NCBI GenBank assembly: GCA_903828675.1
Contig: CAIKND010000159.1
Location: 1 to 42,937, forward strand
From: an uncultured Acidobacteriaceae bacterium
GTDB taxonomy: Bacteria > Acidobacteriota > Terriglobia > Terriglobales > Acidobacteriaceae
Direction of reading: 5' to 3'
Length of the DNA: 42,937 nucleotides
Under the pieces are notes generated by a model. That model made no database searches and was not told the origin of the DNA. It was given only the letters and a program-made list of their open reading frames with translations. The position numbers and the translations under genes were made by a program. Shown here one piece after another: positions 1-7,592 of the stretch (position 1 is its first letter; each line of letters begins with the position of its first letter).

Positions 1-141
1 CGAACGGAACTTGTTCTTCGGATTGTGCTTCTGCAATACCTTCGTAATCGCAGCCGTCAACGTCGTCTTGCCGTGATCGATATGCCCGATCGTACCCACG
101 TTCACGTGCGGCTTCGAACGATCAAACTTTTCCTTGCCCAT
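1..141 (-). CDS. tuf: Elongation factor Tu, N-terminal part (cut by window edge)
   Basis: The reverse strand from 141 encodes a start [20 protein letters not shown] followed by [12 protein letters not shown]. This contains the GHIDHGKT P-loop (G1) typical of EF-Tu, the GTPase that delivers aminoacyl-tRNA to the ribosome. Only the first 47 codons are in the window; the rest lies beyond position 1. A purine-rich ribosome binding site (AAGGGA) lies about 13 bases upstream of the ATG. The gene is the last member seen of a minus-strand cluster of four tRNA genes and two small ORFs, as in the tRNA-tufB cluster of many bacteria. Confidence 0.97.
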   Translation of the reverse strand, partial: MGKEKFDRSKPHVNVGTIGHIDHGKTTLTAAITKVLQKHNPKNKFRS

Positions 142-218
142 GTCTATTCAGTCCCTTCCGTTAGACTTTTTTCTTGTCGTTCCGGCCTAGCCGGATACGC
201 AAAACTCTCGGCTTCGCC

Positions 219-527
219 TCAATAGTAGGCGTATGCCCTGAAGTACCTTTGCCGCAGTTCGAGCGCCACGGCTTCAACCAGCTGGAGGTAGCGTTCGCGG
301 GTCAAACCCTGATCCGATACGGGGAGCGTCCCGTAAAGTCCTTCGGCGTCCTTGCCCAGCAGCCCGCGCCGCAAAACCCCTTCGTAGTCGCGAATTCTCA
401 GCCGGGCCTTGGAGACGCTTCTGAGAAAAACTTCCACGTCCCGTTCGTCGAAGGCCGCATTGATCAGCGCATGAAGCTGCGCGAAACCCTGCTCATCCCG
501 GACCGCTATCTCCGCCTGCTCAAACAT
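219..527 (-). CDS. Conserved-looking small protein between tRNA-Gly and tuf, function unknown
   Basis: A 102-residue soluble protein with no signal peptide or membrane segment. It is rich in charged residues and predicted helices (for example AFDERDVEVFLRSVSKARLR) and ends in an aromatic tail (RYFRAYAYY). A GAGGA ribosome binding site lies about 9 bases before the ATG at 527. It is on the same strand as the tRNAs and tuf, 78 bases upstream of tuf, so it is probably cotranscribed with them. The other-strand frame here is less protein-like. I do not recognise a family; the link to translation is positional only. Confidence 0.65.
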   Translation of the reverse strand: MFEQAEIAVRDEQGFAQLHALINAAFDERDVEVFLRSVSKARLRIRDYEGVLRRGLLGKDAEGLYGTLPVSDQGLTRERYLQLVEAVALELRQRYFRAYAYY

Positions 528-614
528 CGTGTGCTGTCCTCAATCATCCCATGAATCAAGGCCTGCCCGCAGGGACCTCTAATTCGCTTCTGCTCTTCCA
601 CGCGTTTCAAACAT

Positions 615-689
615 TGGAGCGGGAGACGGGGATCGAACCCGCGACCAACAGCTTGGAAGGCTGTGACTCTACCACTGAGTTACTCCCGC
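615..689 (-). tRNA. tRNA-Gly (anticodon TCC)
   Basis: On the minus strand the gene reads GCGGGAGTAACTC from 689 and folds into a cloverleaf. The 7-bp acceptor stem is GCGGGAG/CTCCCGC, the anticodon loop carries TCC, and the T-arm contains GGTTCGATCC. The discriminator is T and the terminal CCA is encoded (615-617). It belongs to the tRNA-tuf cluster. Confidence 0.97.
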
Positions 690-695
690 CCAAAA

Positions 696-775
696 ACAGT
701 GGACAGTAGACAGTGGTCAGTAAACAGTTCGATTGCCCTTCGGCAACTGTCCACTGTGCACTGTCCACTGTGCAC
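696..775. repeat. Imperfect inverted/direct repeat built on the ACAGTGGACAGT motif
   Basis: Between tRNA-Gly and tRNA-Thr the sequence has ACAGTGGACAGTAGACAGTG on the left and its near complement (ACTGTCCACTGTGCACTGTC) on the right. They flank a TGCCCTTCGGCA hairpin at the centre. The unit CACTGTCCACTGTG occurs twice in tandem. The transcript could form a long stem separating the two tRNAs. No gene is seen in it. Confidence 0.7.
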
Positions 776-784
776 TCGAATCTC

Positions 785-860
<76 letters not shown>

Positions 861-874
861 CCTTCTTGAAAACT

Positions 875-1168
875 TCAGGGCGTCTTATCGCCGCCCTCAT
901 CACCGCTGCGGCGGATCTTCTCCGCATGACGGGCCAACACGGTGCGCAAAGCGAGCCCACCGATAATAATAAGCGGAACCAGCCTCAGTTCCACCGGCTT
1001 GCCCACGACGAGCACTTTGCCCTCGCCCATGGTGAACCATACCAGCGCGGCCAAAACCGCGTACAACGCGAGGGCAACCGGATACCGCTTGTCAAGATCG
1101 GCACCTGAGCGCATCAACCGCTCCCGATCAGAACCCGCACGCGCTTCCGGCTGTGACCCTTCGCGCAT
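875..1168 (-). CDS. Small inner-membrane protein within the tRNA cluster, function unknown
   Basis: A 97-residue protein with a charged N-terminus (EARAGSDRERLMRSG), then two hydrophobic segments at roughly residues 30-45 (VALALYAVLAALVWFTM) and 60-78 (LRLVPLIIIGGLALRTVLA), then a charged tail. This predicts a two-pass membrane hairpin. A GAGGG ribosome binding site sits about 6 bases before the ATG at 1168. It lies between tRNA-Tyr and tRNA-Thr(GGT) on the same strand, so it probably shares their transcript. The family is not recognised. Confidence 0.72.
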   Translation of the reverse strand: MREGSQPEARAGSDRERLMRSGADLDKRYPVALALYAVLAALVWFTMGEGKVLVVGKPVELRLVPLIIIGGLALRTVLARHAEKIRRSGDEGGDKTP

Positions 1169-1186
1169 TCCAGTCCCTCAATCTTA

Positions 1187-1274
1187 TGGTGCACAGGGGA
1201 GGGTTCGAACCTCCGTAGGTCTAAAGACCGGCAGATTTACAGTCTGCTGCCATTAACCACTCGGCCACCTGTGC
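1187..1274 (-). tRNA. tRNA-Tyr (anticodon GTA)
   Basis: Minus-strand type II tRNA of 88 nt including CCA. Acceptor GCACAGG pairs with CCTGTGC, the anticodon arm contains ACTGTAAAT (GTA), there is a long variable arm, and the T-arm is GGAGGTTCGAACCTCC. The discriminator is A and CCA is encoded at 1187-1189. Confidence 0.97.
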
Positions 1275-1479
1275 CCATCACTGCTGTACTCCTCGAAATA
1301 GCCGCTTCAGCACATTAAGCCCCGCCCGGAGAGCCTCCGGTAGTTCGGAGCATGCACCTCTGTGGGATCACCGCGGAGGACAGACCCGGCGTTTCAAAAA
1401 GCCTTCCACCGAGCAATTCTTACTGATCTTACCTCTTACTGTGCAAACTGCGGAAGGCGCCGAATCCTGGTCTGAAAAG

Positions 1480-1555
1480 TGGAGCTGGCGAAGGGATTTG
1501 AACCCCCGACCCTCTGATTACAAATCAGATGCTCTACCAGCTGAGCTACGCCAGC
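1480..1555 (-). tRNA. tRNA-Thr (anticodon TGT)
   Basis: Minus-strand cloverleaf starting GCTGGCGTAGCTCAG at 1555. Acceptor GCTGGCG pairs with CGCCAGC, the anticodon arm TCTGA-TTTGTAA-TCAGA carries TGT, and CCA is encoded at 1480-1482. It is the first gene of the tRNA-tuf cluster. The roughly 205 bases between it and tRNA-Tyr show nothing I can annotate. Confidence 0.97.
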
Positions 1556-1652
1556 CCTTCCCACCCGGAAACCACCCCGGACATCCTTGAAACCATTCCG
1601 TAGCAGCGGAAGGACACACTCCCGCTCCCCGCGTACCACGGCACAAAAATCA

Positions 1653-1682
1653 AGGTTAGCACACCGCCGTCCTCGTAGCAAA
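1653..1682 (-). promoter_or_regulatory. Candidate promoter of the tRNA-tuf cluster
   Basis: On the minus strand there is TTTGCT (1677-1682), an 18-base spacer and TAACCT (1653-1658), the latter preceded by TGTGC. It lies about 100 bases upstream of tRNA-Thr(TGT), the first gene of the cluster. Hexamers match the sigma-70 consensus only moderately, so this is a suggestion. Confidence 0.35.
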
Positions 1683-1824
1683 CCTGAGAGGAGCGCGGCA
1701 AGCCAAAGGCAGGGATTCACAGGTTTTCGGCCGACTCCGCCTTGATTAGCCGATTTGCCTTGACAGATGGAATTTATCGGTGAAACCTACTAGCGACATT
1801 CTATTTCATGTTCAAGGATGACCC

Positions 1825-2829
1825 ATGAAATCCAAAAAGATCTTTCTTTCCCTGGTGGTATTGCTTGCTCTCGCAGGCGGGGTCGCGGAGCCGCGTGCCA
1901 ATGCGCAAAGCGCCCCGGGGCGCAAACCGCGCATCGCCGTGATGGACTTTGACTACGCCACGGTGCAGACCAACTCCTCGGCTATCTTCGGAACCAACGT
2001 GGACGTGGGCAAGGGGATCACGGATCTGCTGGTCACCGACCTTGTGAAGGACGGCTCTTTTTCCGTGATCGAGCGCAAGGCACTGGACAAGATCATGGCC
2101 GAGCAGAACTTCTCGAATTCAGACCGTGCCGACCCGAACAGCGCGGCGAAGATCGGCAAGCTGCTGGGCGTGGACGCAATCGTCGTTGGCAGCATCACAC
2201 AATTCGGCAACGAGACAAAGAAGACCAACCTGGGTGGCGGAGGCGGCAACTGGGGCGGCTTTGGCCTGGGGGGACTAGGACACTCGAACTCGAAGGCCAA
2301 CGTTGGTATTACCGCACGGGTGATCAACATCGACACGGCCGAGATCATGGCCGTGGCTGAGGGCGCGGGTCAGTCGTCACGCTCCAGCACGTCGCTGCTG
2401 GGCGGCGGAGGCAACTGGCACGGCTTCGGGGGCGGCAATGCCGATTTCGGTTCCAGCAACTTCCAGCAGACCATCATCGGCGAGGCCGTAAAGATGGCCG
2501 TAGACAAGCTCACCGCTGATTTGATCCCGAACGCCTCCAAGGTAAGCGTGCGGACCATCAAGGTCGAGGGCCTGGTGGCCGCCGTCGACGGCGGGCAGGT
2601 GGTGCTGAATGTGGGAGCCCGTGCCGGTGTGCATGCGGGAGATCAACTCGAGGTGGTCCGCGTGACCAGGGAGATCAAGGACCCGGCGACAGGCCACGTG
2701 ATTCGCCGCTTGAGTTCGACGGTCGGCATTGTTACGGCCGTTGATGTGGATGATGCGTCCGCTGTCTGCAACGTGGTCTCCGGCTCCGGCTTCAAGACGG
2801 GCGATTCGGTGAGGTCGGTGACGCAGTAG
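1825..2829 (+). CDS. CsgG/curli-assembly-like exported protein with glycine-rich loops
   Basis: A 334-residue protein with an N-terminal signal peptide (KKIFLSLVVLLALAGGVAEP, cleavage near ANAQS). A CsgG-type domain follows at about residues 35-235: RIAVMDFDY, then GITDLLVTDLVKDGSFSVIE, then GKLLGVDAIVVGSITQF. In this family it forms or assists outer-membrane secretion channels. The C-terminal part (about 240-334) looks like a small beta domain of the type found in FlgT-like proteins. Two glycine-rich stretches (GGGGGNWGGFGLGGLG and GGGGNWHGFGGGN) interrupt the core and are unusual. TTGACA at 1760-1765 may be a -35 box but no good -10 is spaced to it. A strong terminator follows. No curli subunit genes are nearby. 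Confidence 0.8.
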   Translation: MKSKKIFLSLVVLLALAGGVAEPRANAQSAPGRKPRIAVMDFDYATVQTNSSAIFGTNVDVGKGITDLLVTDLVKDGSFSVIERKALDKIMAEQNFSNSDRADPNSAAKIGKLLGVDAIVVGSITQFGNETKKTNLGGGGGNWGGFGLGGLGHSNSKANVGITARVINIDTAEIMAVAEGAGQSSRSSTSLLGGGGNWHGFGGGNADFGSSNFQQTIIGEAVKMAVDKLTADLIPNASKVSVRTIKVEGLVAAVDGGQVVLNVGARAGVHAGDQLEVVRVTREIKDPATGHVIRRLSSTVGIVTAVDVDDASAVCNVVSGSGFKTGDSVRSVTQ

Positions 2830-2848
2830 GGGCTGGGAAGAAGCTTCA

Positions 2849-2885
2849 ATGCCCGCCGCGTACTGATGAGCGGCGGGCATTTTTG
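2849..2885 (+). terminator. Rho-independent terminator after the CsgG-like gene
   Basis: Perfect 11-bp stem ATGCCCGCCGC / GCGGCGGGCAT with a 10-base loop, followed by TTTTTG. It starts 19 bases after the stop codon of the CsgG-like gene. Confidence 0.9.
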
Positions 2886-2946
2886 TATGCGAAGGCGTGC
2901 TTCTGCCATGCGCGCCGTCGGTCTGTGGCTTTGGGAAAAGCTTGAT

Positions 2947-2975
2947 TTGCGCTCTGCATTGGAGGAGAGTAATAT
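2947..2975 (+). promoter_or_regulatory. Candidate promoter for the M48 protease gene
   Basis: TTGCGC (2947-2952), a 17-base spacer, and TAATAT (2970-2975), about 75 bases upstream of the protease start. The spacing is ideal and the -35 match partial. Confidence 0.4.
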
Positions 2976-3049
2976 ACGCGAGTTTTTTATTCGCGATTTC
3001 TGGATACATTCAAATCGGACCCCCTAATAGCAAGTTTTGAGGTGAGCTT

Positions 3050-4438
3050 ATGCGTTGTCGCTCTGTACTCATAACTCTGACGGTTTTGGCCATTACGTTC
3101 GGTTGGACGTCTCCTGTTTCGCGGCTCTGCGCTCAGGATCAGGACAAGGCTGCTTCGGAATTCAAGTTTAACGATATTGACAGGCAGGTATTAGAGGACT
3201 GCAACGCGATTGACGCGCAGTACGGCAAAAAGGGCCTTTTGCTGCAGGACCCGGATCTTCAGGCCTATCTGGACTCGGTGGGCAAGCGCGTTCTCGGCAA
3301 TCGTCCAAGCCCGGAACAGGTTCAGTTCAAGTTCCGGGCCCTGCGCGATCCCATGGTGCAGGCGTTCGCTCTGCCCAATGGATCGGTATATGTGACGACG
3401 GGCCTGTTGTCGTTGCTGGAGAGCGAGGCTCAACTCGCCGGGGTGCTTGGCCATGAAACCGCTCACGTATTCGAGCGTCACGGTTACCTGGAAAACCGCA
3501 GCGTTCGCAAAAAAGCCCTGACAATCAACATTCTCCAAATCGTCGCCTCAGCCGCGCCTGTGGGCCCGAACTTTTCCCAAGCCGCGCTGCTCTTCGGTGC
3601 TGCCGTGCAACTGGGCGCGGCCGTCTCAAGCCAGGTCCTCGTGGCCTCAATTTTCGGCTATTCACGAGAGATGGAGCGCCAAGCCGACAGCGATGGGCTG
3701 AAGGCCATGACAGCAGCCTCCTATGACCCAACGGCAATGGCGCGCTCATTCCAATTGCTGGACGAGGACAGCAAGCTCGAATACGAACCGTTTCAGGGCT
3801 TTTACCGCGACCACCCTAAATTGACGGACCGCCGCACATTCGCACTCGCTTATGCAACTACAAATAAGCCCGCGAACCCGATCAACGGCGCAGAGAAGGA
3901 CTTCCTCGGCAAAGTGACTCCAGCGATTTGTGCCGACATCGAATCCGACTTGAACAGCCGCCGCGAACGCACTGCTGTGGACCGGGCTACGCGGCTGACC
4001 TCGTTGTTTCCGGATGTCCCAAAGTATCAGGTCCTTTTGGCGGACTCCTACCGTAGCCTAGGCGCGAAGGCCAAGATACCATCCGATGACGAGCGCAATC
4101 GGCACGGACAGGCCGAACATCGCAAGGAATATTTCTCAATGACTCAGCAGGAGGAGCAGAAGAGACTTCTGGGGAAGCCGGACGGCCCGGCCACTCTTCA
4201 AGCAAATCGTACCCAGGCTGAAACTCTGTACAAGAGTGTCCTACAGTCCGATCCGACCTACTCGCAGGCCCACCGTGGACTTGGCTTCCTTTACGAAGAT
4301 GAGGGCAAATACGCCGATGCCGCAGTTGAATACAAGGCCTATCTGGACTTGGTGGCGGGGACCAGCATCGATCACCTGCGCATCGAGCGCCGTTTGGCGG
4401 CCATGCAGAAGGTTGCAAGCCTTTCCATTACGCACTAG
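3050..4438 (+). CDS. M48-family zinc metalloprotease with C-terminal TPR region
   Basis: A 462-residue exported protease. The N-terminal hydrophobic segment (SVLITLTVLAITFGW) is a signal peptide. The zinc motif HETAH begins near residue 135 and the third-ligand motif EMERQADSDG near 207. Together these are the HExxH...ExxxD signature of M48 peptidases such as BepA and LoiP, which act on outer-membrane proteins in the periplasm. After about residue 300 the sequence is helical, with TPR-like repeats (LFPDVPKYQVLLADSYRSLG; SDPTYSQAHRGLGFLYEDEG), as in BepA. GAGGTG precedes the ATG. The next gene starts 60 bases downstream, so they may be cotranscribed. A role in envelope protein quality control is inferred from the family. 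Confidence 0.9.
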   Translation: MRCRSVLITLTVLAITFGWTSPVSRLCAQDQDKAASEFKFNDIDRQVLEDCNAIDAQYGKKGLLLQDPDLQAYLDSVGKRVLGNRPSPEQVQFKFRALRDPMVQAFALPNGSVYVTTGLLSLLESEAQLAGVLGHETAHVFERHGYLENRSVRKKALTINILQIVASAAPVGPNFSQAALLFGAAVQLGAAVSSQVLVASIFGYSREMERQADSDGLKAMTAASYDPTAMARSFQLLDEDSKLEYEPFQGFYRDHPKLTDRRTFALAYATTNKPANPINGAEKDFLGKVTPAICADIESDLNSRRERTAVDRATRLTSLFPDVPKYQVLLADSYRSLGAKAKIPSDDERNRHGQAEHRKEYFSMTQQEEQKRLLGKPDGPATLQANRTQAETLYKSVLQSDPTYSQAHRGLGFLYEDEGKYADAAVEYKAYLDLVAGTSIDHLRIERRLAAMQKVASLSITH

Positions 4439-4498
4439 CGTTCTTTGCCCGTTTCAGACCGAAAAAAACTTGAAATCCGCATAGACGAGGAGCATCCG

Positions 4499-5236
4499 AT
4501 GAGATTGAAAGTTGAAGTTCTGCTGGCGGCCGCTGTTTGTGCAGTCGTCACCGTGGGCGCCTACGCGACAACACCATCGTGGTCATACGAACACCCCAAG
4601 GTCCTCAAGGGAGAGTTTCAGATCAAGAGCGCCTGCATGATGCCCGCTGAGGCCAAACTCTCAAGGCTGGGCATGAAGGGGAAGGAGGGGATGTCAAAAG
4701 AATCCGATGACTGGACGACCACTCTGGCAAACCTTGTTGAAGCTCATCTTAAGACAGCAGGGGTTCAGCTCCTCCCAGCCACTGACGCTGGCGCCAACGC
4801 CGCAAGTGACGACGAAATCCGGCAGGTCATCCTGCAGATTGAGCAAAAGTACGGCGACATCGCAGGCAAGCTCAACAAGAAGCCAAAGGACATTGCAAAA
4901 GCGCGGTTCACTCTCGGGGACGAGGTGGCTCTCCTGCCATGCGCTGCAAAATCTGACGTGCTGGTTTTCGTGGAAGGTGAAGGAAAGGTGCTCACCGGCG
5001 GAAAGAAATCCATGGGCTTTCTGGTCGGCGGCCCCAACAGCGCATCCAATGCCACTCTTATCCTCACCATGGCCGATGCGAAAACGGGCGAAATCATCGG
5101 ATTCGCCAGGCTCTCCAACGCAGAAAGCTTTGGTACAAAGTTCGTGGACCAATCAGAGCAGACATTTGGAAAAGCGCTCGACAAACAATTCAACAAGATG
5201 AGAATCGGCCTCTATCTTGACAAGAAGAAACACTGA
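4499..5236 (+). CDS. Exported protein of unknown function
   Basis: I chose the ATG at 4499 because it starts directly with a signal peptide (MRLKVEVLLAAAVCAVVTVG, cleavage after AYA) and has a GAGGAG site 6 bases upstream. A longer frame from 4445 would bury the signal. The mature part (about 220 residues) has alternating strands and helices, including LANLVEAHLKTAGVQLLP, SDVLVFVEGEGKVL and LILTMADAKTGEIIGFARL. The last two resemble the nucleotide-free alpha/beta layout of other small periplasmic or lipoprotein components, but I cannot assign a family. It probably sits in one transcription unit with the upstream M48 protease. Confidence 0.8.
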   Translation: MRLKVEVLLAAAVCAVVTVGAYATTPSWSYEHPKVLKGEFQIKSACMMPAEAKLSRLGMKGKEGMSKESDDWTTTLANLVEAHLKTAGVQLLPATDAGANAASDDEIRQVILQIEQKYGDIAGKLNKKPKDIAKARFTLGDEVALLPCAAKSDVLVFVEGEGKVLTGGKKSMGFLVGGPNSASNATLILTMADAKTGEIIGFARLSNAESFGTKFVDQSEQTFGKALDKQFNKMRIGLYLDKKKH

Positions 5237-5315
5237 GTTTTGCTCAGGAGATGTGTAGGCCGGGTGCTGGGCAGAGCCGTCGTCCAGATGACGCCTTGGT
5301 TCTTGGCGGACCCTC

Positions 5316-5575
5316 ATGAACCGACATACGAGCAGAACTCTCTGAATACTGGCCGCAGCCCCGTATTTGCGGTTGTGGCCTTTCTTTCTGCGCTCAACGA
5401 CTCCACCAGATGCCGCGCGCCCGCTGCCGGAAGCGGGTCGCATTGTTTATGTCAACTTTCAAGCCCATTCGGACCTCCTCCCACAGAGTCCTCAAGCCGC
5501 CCGGCGGTTCCATTCACTGTGTTGGCATAATGTCTGCTGGTCCGACCCGAACGGCGGGAGTGAAACCTGACCAGA
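5316..5575 (+). pseudogene. Decayed partial duplicate of the 6503-7498 gene
   Basis: From ATG 5316 the DNA follows the first about 230 bases of the gene at 6503. Examples are ATGAACCGACATACGAGCAG versus ATGAACCGACGTACGAGAAG, and the match to TGGATAGTGGCCGCGG. Further parallels follow at GCCGCGCGCCCGCTGCCGGA and at CAAGCCCATTCGGACCT. Indels break the frame, part of the middle is missing, and only a short later match (GACCCGAACGGC) remains. No intact frame survives. It fills most of the 450-base space between the exported protein and the next gene. Confidence 0.75.
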
Positions 5576-5690
5576 GGCGAAATCTACTTACGAAAAACCG
5601 GTCTTTGGGGGGATGATTCGGTAACCCCTCCAAGCTAGCTCTTCCTGTTTTCAACTGGAGGGTGAAGTTCCATTTCGAAAGGTGAAAGAA

Positions 5691-6158
5691 TTGAAGAGGC
5701 TACTGGCAATCTTCTTATGCTTCCTATTTCCACTCAGCGCTCTTGCGGGCGATAACAGTTACAAAGTTGTCTACGATGGCGGGTCTGTTCCCAACGCCAA
5801 GGCGGGAACTGGCATGAAGCTGTCCATCGAGGGCAGCAACATTCGCATCATGAAAGACAAGACGGAAGTTATCGTCATCCCGGCCGCTGCAGTCACGGAA
5901 ATCAGCTATGGACAGGATGTTCATCGGAGAGTGGGGGCCGCCATCGGTGTTGCCGTGATCTCTCTCGGCATTGGCGCACTGCTGGCCTTGTCAAAGTCGA
6001 AGAAGCACTTCATCGGCCTGACTTGGGATAGCGACGGGAAAAAAGGCGGCTTTGCATTCCAGGCGGACAAGAACGACTACCGTGGCCTGCTGGCCGGGCT
6101 CGAAGGAATCACTGGCAAGAAAGCCGTCAATTCAGACGCGATGACCGTCAAAAACTGA
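5691..6158 (+). CDS. Small exported/membrane protein of unknown function
   Basis: A TTG start at 5691 is preferred: it puts an AAAGGTG ribosome binding site 6 bases upstream and begins directly with the signal peptide (KRLLAIFLCFLFPLSALAG). A GTG at 5682 is an alternative that would overlap that site. The mature protein of about 135 residues has a beta-rich first half (SYKVVYDGGS, MKLSIEGSNIRIM, TEVIVIPAAAVTEISYG), then a glycine-rich hydrophobic stretch around residues 82-103 (AAIGVAVISLGIGALLALS) that could cross the membrane, then a strand-rich end (FIGLTWDSDGKKGGFAFQA). No family recognised. Confidence 0.75.
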   Translation: MKRLLAIFLCFLFPLSALAGDNSYKVVYDGGSVPNAKAGTGMKLSIEGSNIRIMKDKTEVIVIPAAAVTEISYGQDVHRRVGAAIGVAVISLGIGALLALSKSKKHFIGLTWDSDGKKGGFAFQADKNDYRGLLAGLEGITGKKAVNSDAMTVKN

Positions 6159-6315
6159 CCTTAGGATAGATGGAATGGGTGACCGGCTTCACTCCGTTGG
6201 AGTGGAGTTGCACAGCCCACCCGTCAGGTCAATCGCATGAAGGTTTTTTGTTGGCAAAATGGGATTCATCCATCGCTGAATCGGAGGAGAAACTGTGGTC
6301 TTCGCGGAGGGAAGA

Positions 6316-6366
6316 CACGATGCAATCCCCGGATGAAGCGCAGCTTAATCCGGGGATTGCATCGTG
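6316..6366. repeat. Perfect 19-bp inverted repeat with 13-base loop
   Basis: CACGATGCAATCCCCGGAT (6316-6334) and its exact complement (6348-6366) are separated by GAAGCGCAGCTTA. No T-run follows on either strand, so it is not a standard terminator. It stands in the 340-base gap upstream of the 6503 gene; the rest of that gap shows no gene. Confidence 0.85.
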
Positions 6367-6502
6367 CTGGTGCTTTCGCACCCCGGAGGGCCGCGCCGAA
6401 GGTTTTTATCACAGCAGAACCTCGTTCATGCGATTGCCCTGGCCTGCCTGTCGAGACCTCGAACTCCGCGCCGGAGTGATAGGGTATCCTTGACGGACCC
6501 AC

Positions 6503-7498
6503 ATGAACCGACGTACGAGAAGAACGCTCTGGATAGTGGCCGCGGTCCTGCTCATGCTGGCCGTGGCCGTCTTTCTGCGGTCCAAGGCCCCGCCCGAGGC
6601 CGCGCGACTGCTGCCTGAGTCCGACGGCATCGTTTACTTCAACCTCAAGCCCATCCGGACATTCACGCATTTCAAGAGTCTGAAGCCGCCCCAGCGGGTG
6701 GCCGAGTATCAGCAGTTCATCGATGCGGTCGGCATTGACCCGGAGCGCGACCTGGACCAGGCGGCCATTGCGCTGCACCGGATGCAGGACCCGAACGGCC
6801 CCAATGGGCCGGTTGCGTACTCGATGGTGCTGGTGGGCAGGCTGACCGGCAAGCGGCTCAACGATTGGCTTGATCTGCATGCAACTGCGCGCGAGAGCTA
6901 CGCCGGACACACGGTGTACAGCGTTCCCTCCGAGGGGCGCACGGTGCGGGTGGCGCAGATCGGCTACGACATGATCGCGATCTCGAACACACCCACTCCG
7001 GAGCAAATTCACTCGATGCTCGACCGGCACCGCACAGCGGCGCTGCCATTTGCCGGCTCGTCTCTGCTGGCACGGCACTTCCACGACGTGCCCCTGCTGT
7101 CGCTGGCGTGGGGGGTGGGGCAGATTGGGCTGCCCTTCTCAGAGAGCGGCGCGATTACAGTGTTTGGTTTCAAGCTGCCACTGGAGTCCAACTCGACCAT
7201 CATTGCCAGCCTGCGATGGACCGGGTCTCTGCACCTGCGCGTGGAAGAGATTGCGCCGAGCGAGGACAAGGCCACCAGCCAGGCAGCCGCACTGGCTACA
7301 GTGGTGACGCTGGCTCGGGGCTTCACGTTGCCGCTTGCCGAGAACTCCGCCAACAGAGACCTCAGGGAGCTGCTGAAGACCGCCGAGGTGACGCAGAAGC
7401 GGGACCGGGTGGTGGTAACGGCTGTGCTGCCGCCGAGCTTTCTGGCCGGCGTGGAACAGGGCGGTAGTTCAGGAGCTGAATCGGGCAAGCAGCAATAG
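6503..7498 (+). CDS. Membrane-anchored protein of unknown function
   Basis: A 331-residue protein with a basic N-terminus (MNRRTRR) and one transmembrane segment (LWIVAAVLLMLAVAVFL, residues 9-25), leaving a periplasmic domain of about 300 residues. That domain begins with PPEAARLLPESDGIVYFNLK, a pattern (residue-poor strand after LLPxxDGxxYxNL) that I associate with acidobacterial proteins of unknown function. It ends in a serine/glycine tail. A decayed copy of its 5' part lies 1.2 kb upstream. The gene converges on the GH5 gene. Confidence 0.8.
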   Translation: MNRRTRRTLWIVAAVLLMLAVAVFLRSKAPPEAARLLPESDGIVYFNLKPIRTFTHFKSLKPPQRVAEYQQFIDAVGIDPERDLDQAAIALHRMQDPNGPNGPVAYSMVLVGRLTGKRLNDWLDLHATARESYAGHTVYSVPSEGRTVRVAQIGYDMIAISNTPTPEQIHSMLDRHRTAALPFAGSSLLARHFHDVPLLSLAWGVGQIGLPFSESGAITVFGFKLPLESNSTIIASLRWTGSLHLRVEEIAPSEDKATSQAAALATVVTLARGFTLPLAENSANRDLRELLKTAEVTQKRDRVVVTAVLPPSFLAGVEQGGSSGAESGKQQ

Positions 7499-7592
7499 GC
7501 TTGGTTGCTCTATAGGCGGGTATTAGAAGCTCGGAGATTGAGTTCGATGCGAGCCCACCCGGCCTTTGTTCGCACTCGCGAGTGTGGACAGG

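Noticed and set aside
1436..1720. 94-codon minus-strand frame containing GVAQLVEHLICNQRVGGSNP
   Set aside because: This is the well-known artefact translation of a tRNA gene; here it runs through tRNA-Thr(TGT).
5229..5247. CTGAG-TTTTG-CTCAG hairpin after the 4499 gene as terminator
   Set aside because: Only 5 bp of stem and no T-run after it; too weak to call.
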